Source: VAZQ01 sp963827585
GTDB taxonomy: Bacteria; Pseudomonadota; Alphaproteobacteria; Rhizobiales; Xanthobacteraceae
DNA length: 64,000 bases
NCBI GenBank assembly: GCA_963827585.1
Contig: CAWHCK010000053.1
Coordinates: 1 to 64,000 of the forward strand
Reading direction: 5' to 3'
This document shows, piece by piece, positions 55,511-64,000 of this stretch (the stretch's first letter is position 1; the number at the start of each line of letters is the position of its first letter). The notes below the pieces were generated by a model that worked only from the letters and a program-made list of their open reading frames with translations, did no database searches and was not told where the DNA came from. Made by a program: the position numbers and the translations under genes.

Positions 55511-57247
55511 TCACCCGCTGATTCCCGGAACGACCTTGAGCGATGCGCGCACGGTCGGCTCGCCTCGGACCACGCGGGCCAGGACCTCTTCCTTGGGTCC
55601 GAATGCGTGCTGGGCGCCCCGCACCATCGCCAGCACGTGGTCGGCCGCCGCCAGCGCGCTCGGCCGGTGCGCAACGACGATCACGATTCCGGCGCGCGCG
55701 CGGACGCCGAGGATGGCGTTGGTAAGCGCCTCCTCGCCTTCGGCATCGAGATTGGAATTGGGCTCATCGAGGACGACCAGGAACGGCTCGCCGTAGAGTG
55801 CGCGCGCGAGCGCGATGCGCTGCTGCTGACCGGCGGACAGCGCCGTGCCCGCGCTCGCCCAGCTGGGTCTCGTAGCCGGCAGGCAGGTTGACGATGAGGT
55901 CGTGCACGCCCGCGGCCTTGGCCGCGGCGATCACCGCGGCCGCCGGCGCATCGGGTTCGAATCGCGCGATGTTCTCGGCAATCGTGCCTTCGAACAGCTC
56001 GACGTCCTGCGGGAGATATCCGATGTGCTTGCCGAGCGCCGCGGGCGTCCACTGGTCGATGGCGCCCCATCGAGCCGCACGCAGCCGCGAGCACATGGCC
56101 ACACCCCGACCATCGCACGCACCAGCGACGACTTGCCCGAGGCGCTGGGGCCGACGATGCCCAGCGCACTGCCGGCCTGCAGGCTGAAGTTCACGTCGTG
56201 CACAACCAGCTTTTGGGCGCCGGGCGGCGCGATGCCCAGGGCCTCGATCGCCAGGATGCGGGCGGGGGCGGGGAGTTGCAGCCGCTTGGCCGGTGCCGGC
56301 ATGGCGGCGAACAGGTCGTCGAGCCGCCGCCAGCTCTGCCGCGCCGCGATGAAGCCCTTCCAATTGGCAATGGCGAGATCGATCGGCGCCAGGGCGCGCC
56401 CGGCCAGGATCGAGCTTGCAATCATGATGCCGGCCGATGCCTCCTGGTGGATCACCAGATAGGCGCCGACGCCGAGGACCGCCGATTGCAAGGCCATCCG
56501 CAGCGCGCGACCCGCCGAACCCAGTCCCGCAGTGACGTCGCTGGCGCTCTTCTGCTGCGCGAGATAGTCGCGCCCGATATCGAGCCAGCGATCGAGCAGG
56601 CGTTCCGACATGCCCATGGCCGTGATCACCTCGGCGTTGCGTCGGCTGGATTCCGCGAGCCGGCTGCGTGCCGCGGCGTGCGCGGCCGCGGCCTTGACCG
56701 GGTGGCGCGACAGCAATTCGGTCAGGAGCGTCAGGGCGACCAGGACGAGCGCGCCGCAGAGGGCGGTCACGCCGATCACCGGGTGGAACGCGAAGCAGAT
56801 GGCGAGGTAGAGCGGAATCCACGGCAGATCGAACAGCGCGGTCGGGCCCAGGCCCGACAGGAACGCGCGCACCGCGTCGAGATCGCGGACCGGCTGTTGG
56901 CCGTCGCTTCCCGGCCTGGTCCGCAGGCGCACGACCGCATCGTAGACGCGGGGGCTGAGCCTGCAGTCGAGCTGGTTGCCGATGCGCACCAGCAGGCGGC
57001 CGCGCGTGCCGTCCAGCAGAGCCTGGAAAGTGAAGAGGATGGCGGTCAGCACCGCCAGCGCCACCAGCGTGGGCATGCTGCGGCTCGGCAGCACGCGATC
57101 ATAGACCTCCAGCATGAACAGCGGCCCGGTCAGCATCAGGAGGTTGACGAGCCCGCTGAATGCGCCGATGCCGACCGAAGCGGCTGCGCACGAGCGCAGC
57201 GCAACGCGAAGCTCGGATTTCGTGTCGCCTTTCGCTCGCATTTTCAT
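55511..57247 (-). CDS. type I secretion ABC transporter/permease (PrtD family), frameshifted
   Basis: A fused membrane-ATPase exporter half-transporter of about 578 residues that pushes RTX proteins out using ATP. The N-terminal membrane domain has VNLLMLTGPLFMLEVYDRVL, LPWIPLYLAICFAFHPVIGV and ALQSAVLGVGAYLVIHQEAS. The ATPase has Walker A GPSASGKSSLVRAMVG, then after a frame change near 56080 HIGYLPQDVELFEGTIAENI, and after another near 55855 the signature LSAGQQQRIALARALYG and Walker B FLVVLDEPNSNLD. No peptidase C39 domain, as usual for PrtD. GGGAAA precedes ATG 57247. It sits between the RTX gene and hlyD. Confidence 0.9.
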
Positions 57248-57583
57248 GTTTTCCCGCCGTGCCGGTCACATCTCGGTATCGCTTCTATCCGTGTGCGCTC
57301 GGCCGTGCTTGCCGCAGGCGTGGAATTTTCCTGGAGATTTTCTTGAGAGCCTTTCGCGCAGGCTGCGGCCGAGGCGAGCATCCGCCGCTGGCGACTCGCC
57401 GGTTGCCGACGGTAGCACGCAGCCGAGCAGCTGGCGCCAGGACTAGATCGGAGGCGGGTTCGCGCCCCTTGCCGAAAAGCCTTCAAGCGGCGGTCCAGGG
57501 CCGGCAGACTAGAGCGCGAAAACCGGCATTGTCAAGAAAAGTCAGCTTTCGCGCCTCCCTTCACCATTCGCCGTCCGGTCAAA
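57248..57583. other. spacer between the RTX gene and its exporter gene
   Basis: About 335 bases without a supportable gene between genes on the same strand. No strong terminator is visible. It is long enough for a separate promoter for the exporter genes. Confidence 0.45.
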
Positions 57584-60500
57584 TCAGAGCAGGAAGTCGC
57601 TCGCCTGCAGCTGGCCGGCGAAGCTGCGCAGCTCGATCTGGAAGTCTGCGCCCAGATTGTTGTCCATGTTGCCCTCGACGATGGTGTTGCCGGCACCGTC
57701 CGCGAAGAAGCGCACCTGGCCCGCCGCCGTGAAGGCGTTCGTCCCGATGAACGAGAACGCCTGGTCGCCTGCCACGTTGAGGTCGGCATCGACCTGGACG
57801 AGATGGAGGAGATCGCCGCTGAAGTCGTGGATCACGTCGCGGCTGGCACCGGTACCGGTGTCGAGAGTCGCGAGGCTGGCACCCGTGAACAGGAACGTGT
57901 CCTGGCCGATGCCGCCCAACAGGCTGTCGACCCCGGCACCTCCGAACAGCAGGTCGTTGCCCTGCGCGCCGATGAGTTGGTCCTGCCCGCCGGCGCCGAC
58001 GAGGATGTTGTTGCCGGAATTCCCGTTGAAGGGTGTTGTTCAGCGCATTGCCGATGCCCGAGAGGTTGCCGGCTCCCTGCAGCACCAGGGTTTCCACGTT
58101 CGCCCCCAGGGTGTGGTTGACCGTGGAAAACACCGCATCGGTGCCTTCGCCGGCATTCTCGAACACGAGGTCGCCGGCATCGTCGACGAAGTAGGTATCG
58201 TTGCCGAGGCCGCCGATCATAGAATCGGCGCCGGCGCCGCCATCGAGCAGGTTGTTGCCGCTGTTCCCGAACAGCGTGTTCGCCGAAGTATTGCCGAAGC
58301 CTTGCAGGTCGGCAGTGCCTTGCAGCACCAGGGTCTCCACATTCGCCGTCAGCGCGTAGTTGACCGAGGCGAAGACTGCGTCAGTGCCCTGGCCGGCGCT
58401 CTCGATCACGGCATCGATGCCATTGTCGACGAAATAGGTATCGTCGCCGGCCCCGCCGACCATGACGTCGGCGCCGGCTCCGCCGTCGAGCAGATTGTTG
58501 CCGGTATTGCCGAACAGCGAGTTGGCCAGAGCGTTGCCGAAGCCTTGCAGGTCGGCAGTGCCCTGCAGCACCAGGGTCTCGACGTTCGCCGACAATTGCA
58601 GATGGGCAGTCGAAAAGACGACATCGTTGCCTTCATTGGCGTTCTCGATCACCGCATCGCCGCCACTGTCGACGACGTAGAAGTCGTTGCCAGCGCCGCC
58701 GAAGTGGGCGTCGTTGCCGGCGCCGCCAATGAGCGTGTCATTGCCGTCGCCGCCGAGGAGGGTGTTGATGTCGTTGCTGCCGAGAATGGTGTCGTTGCCG
58801 ACGCCGCCATCGAGGATGAGGATTGCATTGCCGGCCGGCAGGCTTGCAGCCGAGAGGGTGTCGTTGCCGGCGCCGCCCTTGACGATGAGGACATCGGTCG
58901 CTTCAGAGGTGCTGATGCTCACCAAGGCAGCCAGGCCGGCGACCGCCAGCGAGCCGTTCTGGCCCAGTATGCCGACCACGTCGTCGCCGACGCTGCCGTT
59001 GACGATCGTCTGGTCAATCTGATTGTCGCCTGTGGTCCCGCCGATCGTGCCGGCGAGTTTGACGTCACGACATCGGTCACGTCGGTCCCGCTCAAGTCGC
59101 TGACGGTGATGCTGTCGGTACCGCCGAGCGCATTGACGTCGATGCTCTCGACCTCGTTGAGGTCCATGACGATATTGCCGAGATTGCGGGTGAACAGGGC
59201 GCGTCCACCGTTGGCCAAGACCTGGAAGATCTCGGCCCCGGCGCTGCCGTTGAAGAGCAGGGTGTCGCTGCCGTCCTGACCCTCGACGATGTCGCTGCCA
59301 TCGCCGGGTCCCACTGGAACACGTCGTCGCCGGCGCCGAGGAAGGCGGTGTCGTTGCCTTGCTGGCCGTCGATGAAATCGTTGTCGTCGCCGCCGAAGAG
59401 AAGGTCGATGCCGTTGGCGCCGAGGATGTTGTCGTTGCCGGCGCCGCCGTCGACCGTCACGCTGATGAGGGCAGCCAGATTGCCGGTGGCGCTGAAGCTG
59501 TCGTTGCCGCCGTTCATGTGGACGACGAGATTTTCGGTGGTCCCGATATCGAGGGCGAACGGCGCGGGATCGAGCCGGTCGAAGCGCACGCGCGTGCCGT
59601 TGGCGGTGGCGGTGAAAGCCTCGGCCGCGCCGCCGCCGTTGACCTCGGCGGTGTCGATGTCGGCGCCGCCCTCGAACACGTCGGTGTCGTCGCCCGGGTT
59701 CCAGATCATGCGGTCGTCGCCGGCATCGCCGAACACCTGGTCGTTGCCGGCCCCGCCGGTGAGCGTGTCGTTGTTGTCTCCGCCGCGGAGAATATCGGCG
59801 CCTTGGCTGCCGGTGATGTTGTCGTTCCCGACCCCGCCGTCGATGGTCAGATTCATGATTCCGGCCGGCATGGAGGCGGCGCTGATCACGTCGTCGCCTG
59901 CGAGGGTGTTGATGGTGAGCGCGTCGTTTGCGCTCTCGGCTTGGGTAATGTTGACGAGGGCCGGCAGTCCGGCGACCGACACGACGGTCCCCGCCCCGAG
60001 CACCCCGATCACGTCGTTGCCGTTGGTGCCCATGACGGTCGCGGTGTCGACCTGGCCGTCACCGGTGGTCCCGCCGAGCGTGCCGGCAAGGTTGATCGCG
60101 ACCTGGGTCACGTCGGTCCCGCTCAGGTCGTTGACGGTGATGGCGTCGACGCCGCCCAGGGCATTGAAGTCGATGCGTTCGACATCGTTGAGGTCCATCG
60201 TGACCGTCGCGATATTGCGGAAGAAGAGCGCTCGGCCGCCGTTGGCGGAGATGGTGATGTTTTCGGCGATGATGGCCCCGTTGAATTGAAGCTGGTCCAC
60301 GCCGGCCTGACCCTCGAGGGTGTCGTTGTCGTCGCCCGGGTTCCAGACGAACACGTCGTTGCCCGCACCCATGAGGGCGGTATCGTTGCCATCGCCACCG
60401 TTGAACAGGTCGCCGCCTTCGCTGCCGATGAGGATGTCTTCGCCGAGACCGCCATTCATCGTCAGCTGGATTCCGCCAGCCTCCAGGCTTGACGCGTTGA

Positions 60501-62425
60501 TGACGTCGTCGCCATCAAGCGCATTGAGCGTCAATCGATCATTCGCAACCTCCGGGAAGAACACGTTCACCGTCGCCTGGAGACCGAAGACCGTGACTCC
60601 TCCGGCATCGCCTGCGACACCAACGACGTCATCCCCCAGGGTGGCGCTGACGGTGATGGTATCCGCCGCTCCATCGCCGCCGCCCACAGGGCCGCTGAGG
60701 TCGAGGCTGACCTGGGTCACGTCGGTCCCGCTGAGATCGCCGACCACGATGTTGTCGGCGCCGCCGAGCGCGCGGAAATCGATGCGCTCGAGGTCGTTCA
60801 GGTCCATCGTGACGTTGGCGATATCGCGGAAGAAGAGCGCCCGGGCTCCGTTGGCCGAGATCGTGATGTTCTCGTTGATGTTCGCGCCAAAGAACAGCAT
60901 GGTGTCCGTGCCGTCCTGGCCTTCGATGGTGTCGTTGCCGTCACCCGGATTCCACTGGAACACGTCGTCGCCGGCACCGAGCTGCGCGAGATCGTTGCCG
61001 TTGTCGCCGAAGACGAAATCGTTGCCATCGCCACCGAGGAGATTGTCGGCGCCCTGACTGCCGAGGATGGTGTCGTCTCCCGCACCGCCATCGAGGGTGA
61101 GCTTCACGACGCCGGCCGGCAGGGTCGTAGCGGTGATGCCATCGTTGCCGCCGAGGCCGTTGACAACTAGCGTGTCGTTCGCGCCCTCCGACGTGGTGAT
61201 GTTCACGCGAGCAGACAGGCCGATAACCGAGGCGGATGTCCCCGCTCCGACTACGTCGATAATGTCGCCGCCGTTCGTCCCGTTGACGATGACGGTGTCC
61301 GCCGCGGCGTCGCCGGTTGTGCCTCCGATCGTGCCGGCGAGATCGATGTTGACTTCCGTCACGTCGGTCCCGCTCAGGTCGTTGACGGTGATGATGTCGG
61401 TGCTGCCCAGCGCATTGACGTCGATGCTCTCGACGTCGTCGAGGTCCATGACGATGTTGCCGAGGTTGCGGGTGAAGCGGACGCGTCCGCCGTTGGCCGA
61501 GACCTCGAAGATCTCAGCCCCGCCGCTGCCGTTGAAGAGCAGCGTGTCGGTGCCGTCCTGGCCCTCGACAACGTCGCTGCCGTCGCCGGGATCCCACTGG
61601 AAGACGTCGTCGCCGGCGCCGAGGAAGGCGGTGTCGTTGCCCTGCTGGCCGTCGATAAAATCGTTGCCGTCGCCGCCGAGCAGGATGTCGATGCCGTTGC
61701 TGCCGAGAATGGTGTCGTTGCCGGCGCCGCCGTCGACCGTCAGTTTGATGAGGGCAGCCAGATCACCGGTGGCGCTGAAGCTGTCGTTGCCGCCGTTCAT
61801 GTTGAGGACGAGATTTTCGGTGGTCCCGATGTCGAGGCTGAACGGTGCGGGATTGACCCGATCGAAGCGGACCCGCGTGCCGTTGGCGGTGGCGGTGAAA
61901 GCCTCGTCGCCGTTGCCGCCGTTGACCTCGGCGGTGTCGATGTCGGCGCCGCCCTCGAACAGGTCGGTGTCGTCGCCCGGGTTCCAGATCATGCGGTCGT
62001 TGCCGGCCTCGCCGAACACCTGGTCGTCGGCGTCGCCGCCGGTGAGCGTGTCGTTGCCGGCGCCGCCGAACAGAAAGTCGAAGCCGCCGCTGCCGAGGAG
62101 CGTGTCGTTGTCGTCCTCTCCGAAGAGCTGGTCGTTGCCCGCGCCGCCGGTCATCGTGTCGTTGCCCGGCGCCGCCGAACAGGTTGGCGGCCGGCAGTGC
62201 CCCGTTGGCTTGGTCGAGCGCGATCGTGTCGTTGCCGCCCAGGCCGGACACCTGGATCAGGCTGGTGTTGGCGACCGTGGGCGTGCCGCCCAGGATGGGC
62301 ACGGCGCCGCCGTTGACGAGAATTTCCCCGGCAGCGTTGCGGCTGGTCGTGATCGCGTTGTCGAGGGCGTCGCCGGTCGTGGCCAGAATGTTGGTGCCGG
62401 GGTCAAAGGTGCTGGTGACAGCCAT
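57584..62425 (-). CDS. giant RTX (haemolysin-type calcium-binding repeat) secreted protein, frameshifted
   Basis: A predicted secreted protein of about 1612 residues built of RTX nonapeptides (for example GGAGNDTLTGG, GGDGNDFIDGQQGNDT), which bind Ca2+ and fold outside the cell. It starts MAVTSTFDPGTNILATTGDA with GAGAGGAC upstream and has no Sec signal, as expected for type I export. Three 81-residue repeats (ANVETLVLQGTADLQGFGN) lie near the C-terminus. The C-terminal region (residues about 1515-1612) resembles the secretion end of serralysin-type proteins, ending AGQLQASDFLL. Frame changes occur near 62165, 59308, 59065 and 58025. No enzymatic domain was recognised, so a surface or adhesion role is a guess. 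Exporter genes follow. Confidence 0.86.
58030..58700 (-). repeat. three tandem 243-base repeats in the RTX gene
   Basis: The CTGCAGCACCAGGGT marker recurs at 58077, 58320 and 58563, an exact 243-base (81-residue) period. Each unit codes a NVETLVLQG strand block followed by an RTX GNNLLDGGAGAD block and a DDTYFVD block. Confidence 0.85.
59081..59770 (-). repeat. RTX internal duplication, distal copy
   Basis: About 690 bases here match 61363-62053 at an offset of 2282-2283 bases with long identical runs. After base 59308 one A is missing relative to the other copy (CGCCGGGTCCCAC against CGCCGGGATCCCAC), which is the point where the reading frame breaks. Confidence 0.85.
61363..62053 (-). repeat. 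RTX internal duplication, proximal copy
   Basis: Partner of the block at 59081-59770. It codes an intact frame through FQWDPGDGSDVVEGQDGTDT and WNPGDDTDLFEGGADIDTAE, and so serves as the internal reference for the damaged copy. Confidence 0.85.
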
Positions 62426-62606
62426 GGGTACAGTCCTCTCGGAATTCGGCCTCAGCGCAGATGCGCATTGGGGGTTGAACGGGGCGTCGGAAGCAATTGT
62501 CTAGAGTAGACTTAGCGGATGACGACACGACACGCTTGGAGCCGGGCTGCAGGCACTCCGGTATTTCCTTGAGTATTGTCTGTAGATTCCCTGGAGGTTT
62601 CCTGAA

Positions 62607-62622
62607 TGTGATATAGTTCACA
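62607..62622. promoter_or_regulatory. CRP/FNR-like palindromic site in the divergent spacer
   Basis: TGTGATATAGTTCACA is a perfect TGTGA-N6-TCACA palindrome, the enterobacterial CRP consensus. It lies 55 bases upstream of the regulator start at 62678 and 182 bases upstream of the RTX start at 62425, in the region that must contain both promoters. The match is exact; binding is inferred. Confidence 0.5.
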
Positions 62623-62677
62623 CATGGCCGTCGCCGCAGATTTATAACCTGCCCGGCGCCTGCAAACGAGGACAGCT

Positions 62678-64000
62678 TTGGACTTCCGCTTCGCCGATTT
62701 CGAGATCAACGCCGCGCGGCGGGAGTTGCGGCGCGCCGGCTCCATTGTTCACATGGAGCCGCAGGTCTTCGACCTGCTCGTCCACCTGGTTCGCAACCGC
62801 GATCGGATCGTGAGCAAGGACGAGCTGATCGACGCCATTTGGCACGGCCGCATCATCTCGGAGGCGGCGCTGAGCTCCCGCATCAGCGCCGCGCGGCGCG
62901 CCCTCGGCGACAGCGGCAACGACCAGACCTTCATTCGCACCTTGTACAAGCGCGGGTTTCGCTTCGTCGGCGATGTCGACGACATTTCGGCGCCGGCGGC
63001 GAAGGCCGGCGGTCAACGGTCTTCGGCACAGGCTCAGGCCAACGAGGCGGCCGACCCTCGTGCCCGATGCCCAGCCCGAAGGGGCGGCGGCGCTTCCGCT
63101 CCCCGACAAGCCTTCGATCGCGGTCCTGCCGTTCCAGAACATGAGCCACGATCCGGATCAGGACTATTTTGCGGATGGTCTCACCGAAGACATCATCACG
63201 GGGTTGTCCCGGCAGCGCTGGTTCTTCGTCATCGCCCGCAATTCCTCGTTCACCTACAAGGGCCAGGCCGTCGACGTCCGCGACGTGGCCGGCCAACTCG
63301 GCGTGAGGTACGTCCTGGAGGGCAGCGTCCGCAAGGCCGCCAATCGCGTTCGCGTCACCAGCCAGTTGATCGATGCGGCGAATGGCAATCATTTGTGGGC
63401 GGACAAATACGACCGCGAATTGGCCGATATTTTCGCGCTTCAGGACGACATCACCAACCGCGTCATCGGTTCGGTAGCGCCGCAGATTCTCGTGGCCGAG
63501 GTGGCTCGCGTCCAAAGGAGGCCGCCGCAGAGCATCGACGCATGGGATTTGGTCATGCAGGCGGTGCCGCATATGTGGCGCATGAGCGTGCGCGAGCATG
63601 GGCGGGCGCAGGAGCTGCTGCAGCAGGCGATCGCGCGGGACCCCAACTATGCCCATGCGCATGCCTTGTTGGGATGGACCTACGTCACGATGTTCAATTT
63701 GGACACGCGCACGCCGATCCAGCAATTCACCGACAGCGCGCTGTCCGCAGGCGCCCGGGCCGTGGCGCTCGACGACGAGGAGCCTTGGGGCCACCTCGTG
63801 CTGGGGCTCGGCCTTGCCCGCAGCCGTCGTCCCGAGTTCGCCCTCGAACACCTTTCGAGAGCGGTGGATCTCACCCCCAGCTTTGCGCTCGGCCATGCGG
63901 GACTAGGATATGGGCTGGCGTGCGGCGGTCAGGCGGAGCGCGGCCTGGAGGCTTTGGAGCAGGCCCACAGACTCAGTCCGCGCGATCCGTTCCTGGCGAT
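62678..64000 (+). CDS. winged-helix regulator with TolB-like and TPR domains, frameshifted and cut by the window end
   Basis: A regulator of the class often annotated as adenylate-cyclase-like or CadC/ToxR-like. The start TTG 62678 (GAGGA five bases upstream) gives LDFRFADFEINAARRELRR and the winged-helix DNA-binding domain HMEPQVFDLLVHLVRNRDRI, GRIISEAALSSRISAARRAL and TLYKRGFRFVGDV (residues about 1-105). A one-base extra G near 63055 shifts the frame; then KPSIAVLPFQNMSHDPDQDY, FADGLTEDIITGLSRQRWFF and YVLEGSVRKAANRVRVTSQL form the TolB-like domain. TPR-like helices follow from about residue 280 to the end. At least 440 residues are present. It is divergent from the RTX gene and is its candidate regulator. 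Confidence 0.83.
   Translation, partial: MDFRFADFEINAARRELRRAGSIVHMEPQVFDLLVHLVRNRDRIVSKDELIDAIWHGRIISEAALSSRISAARRALGDSGNDQTFIRTLYKRGFRFVGDVDDISAPAAKAGGQRSSAQAQANEAADPRARCPARRGGGASAPRQAFDRGPAVPEHEPRSGSGLFCGWSHRRHHHGVVPAALVLRHRPQFLVHLQGPGRRRPRRGRPTRREVRPGGQRPQGRQSRSRHQPVDRCGEWQSFVGGQIRPRIGRYFRASGRHHQPRHRFGSAADSRGRGGSRPKEAAAEHRRMGFGHAGGAAYVAHERARAWAGAGAAAAGDRAGPQLCPCACLVGMDLRHDVQFGHAHADPAIHRQRAVRRRPGRGARRRGALGPPRAGARPCPQPSSRVRPRTPFESGGSHPQLCARPCGTRIWAGVRRSGGARPGGFGAGPQTQSARSVPGD

Noticed and set aside
60320..62509. Long plus-strand frames opposite the RTX gene.
   Set aside because: They mirror the glycine/aspartate repeat codons as serine/proline-rich shadow text with no ribosome sites or family matches.

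Overview
The window is high-GC DNA from an alphaproteobacterium, most likely a Hyphomicrobiales member close to Bradyrhizobium/Xanthobacteraceae. This rests on codon bias, a ureDABCEFG order, many orphan tripartite-tricarboxylate (TctC/Bug) receptors, poly-HAMP and HWE kinases, and intergenic palindromes typical of that group (for example the element around GAGCATGATC...GATCATGCTC). It is a catabolic and transport region with few housekeeping genes. A dominant feature is single-base frameshifts. They are dense in the urease operon and in about 7.4-15.1 kb, 24.2-36.3 kb and parts of 57.6-62.4 kb, and nearly absent in 15.2-21.3, 36.4-42 and 49-55.5 kb. I annotate each broken gene over its whole family-length span.

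Layout. 1-5.6 kb: urease operon ureD-A-B-C-E-F-G (+). 6.2-15.1 kb: one long minus-strand unit reading permease, permease, ATPase, periplasmic binding protein, hydantoinase/oxoprolinase B and A, TctC receptor. 15.2-23 kb: an SDR, then a ring-cleavage group (gentisate-dioxygenase-like cupin, FAD monooxygenase and PEP-mutase/isocitrate-lyase-family enzyme on minus), and on plus a second ABC transporter followed by a fumarylacetoacetase-family hydrolase. 23.1-26.2 kb: two divergent ABC binding proteins and a TctC receptor. 26.3-30.3 kb: carboxymuconolactone-decarboxylase-like protein and UbiD-type decarboxylase (-), ACMSD-type amidohydrolase and cupin (+). 30.4-36.3 kb: a tripartite transporter operon (TctC, TctC, CocE-like hydrolase, TctB, TctA).

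36.4-39.8 kb: sirohaem nitrite/sulfite reductase with a partner flavoprotein that lacks an FMN domain but carries an Fe-S domain. 40.1-48.4 kb: a REC-PAS-HWE kinase-REC protein, then a giant soluble hybrid kinase of about 2100 residues with eleven exact-period 92-residue HAMP units, GAF, kinase core and three receivers. The gene is bracketed by two direct copies of a composite palindromic repeat. 49.1-54.1 kb: a second, intact HyuA-HyuB-TctC set. 54.2-62.4 kb: type I secretion adaptor and ABC exporter with their likely cargo, an RTX protein of about 1600 residues (order on minus: RTX, ABC, HlyD). 62.4-64 kb: divergent from it, a winged-helix regulator with TolB-like and TPR parts, cut by the window end. 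The divergent spacer holds a perfect TGTGA-N6-TCACA palindrome.

How the genes fit together. Binding proteins and permeases bring in amides, carboxylates or aromatic acids. HyuA/HyuB, UbiD, CocE-like and amidohydrolase enzymes open or decarboxylate them. The cupin dioxygenase and fumarylacetoacetase-like enzyme would take hydroxylated aromatic acids towards central metabolism. Specific substrates cannot be read from the sequence.
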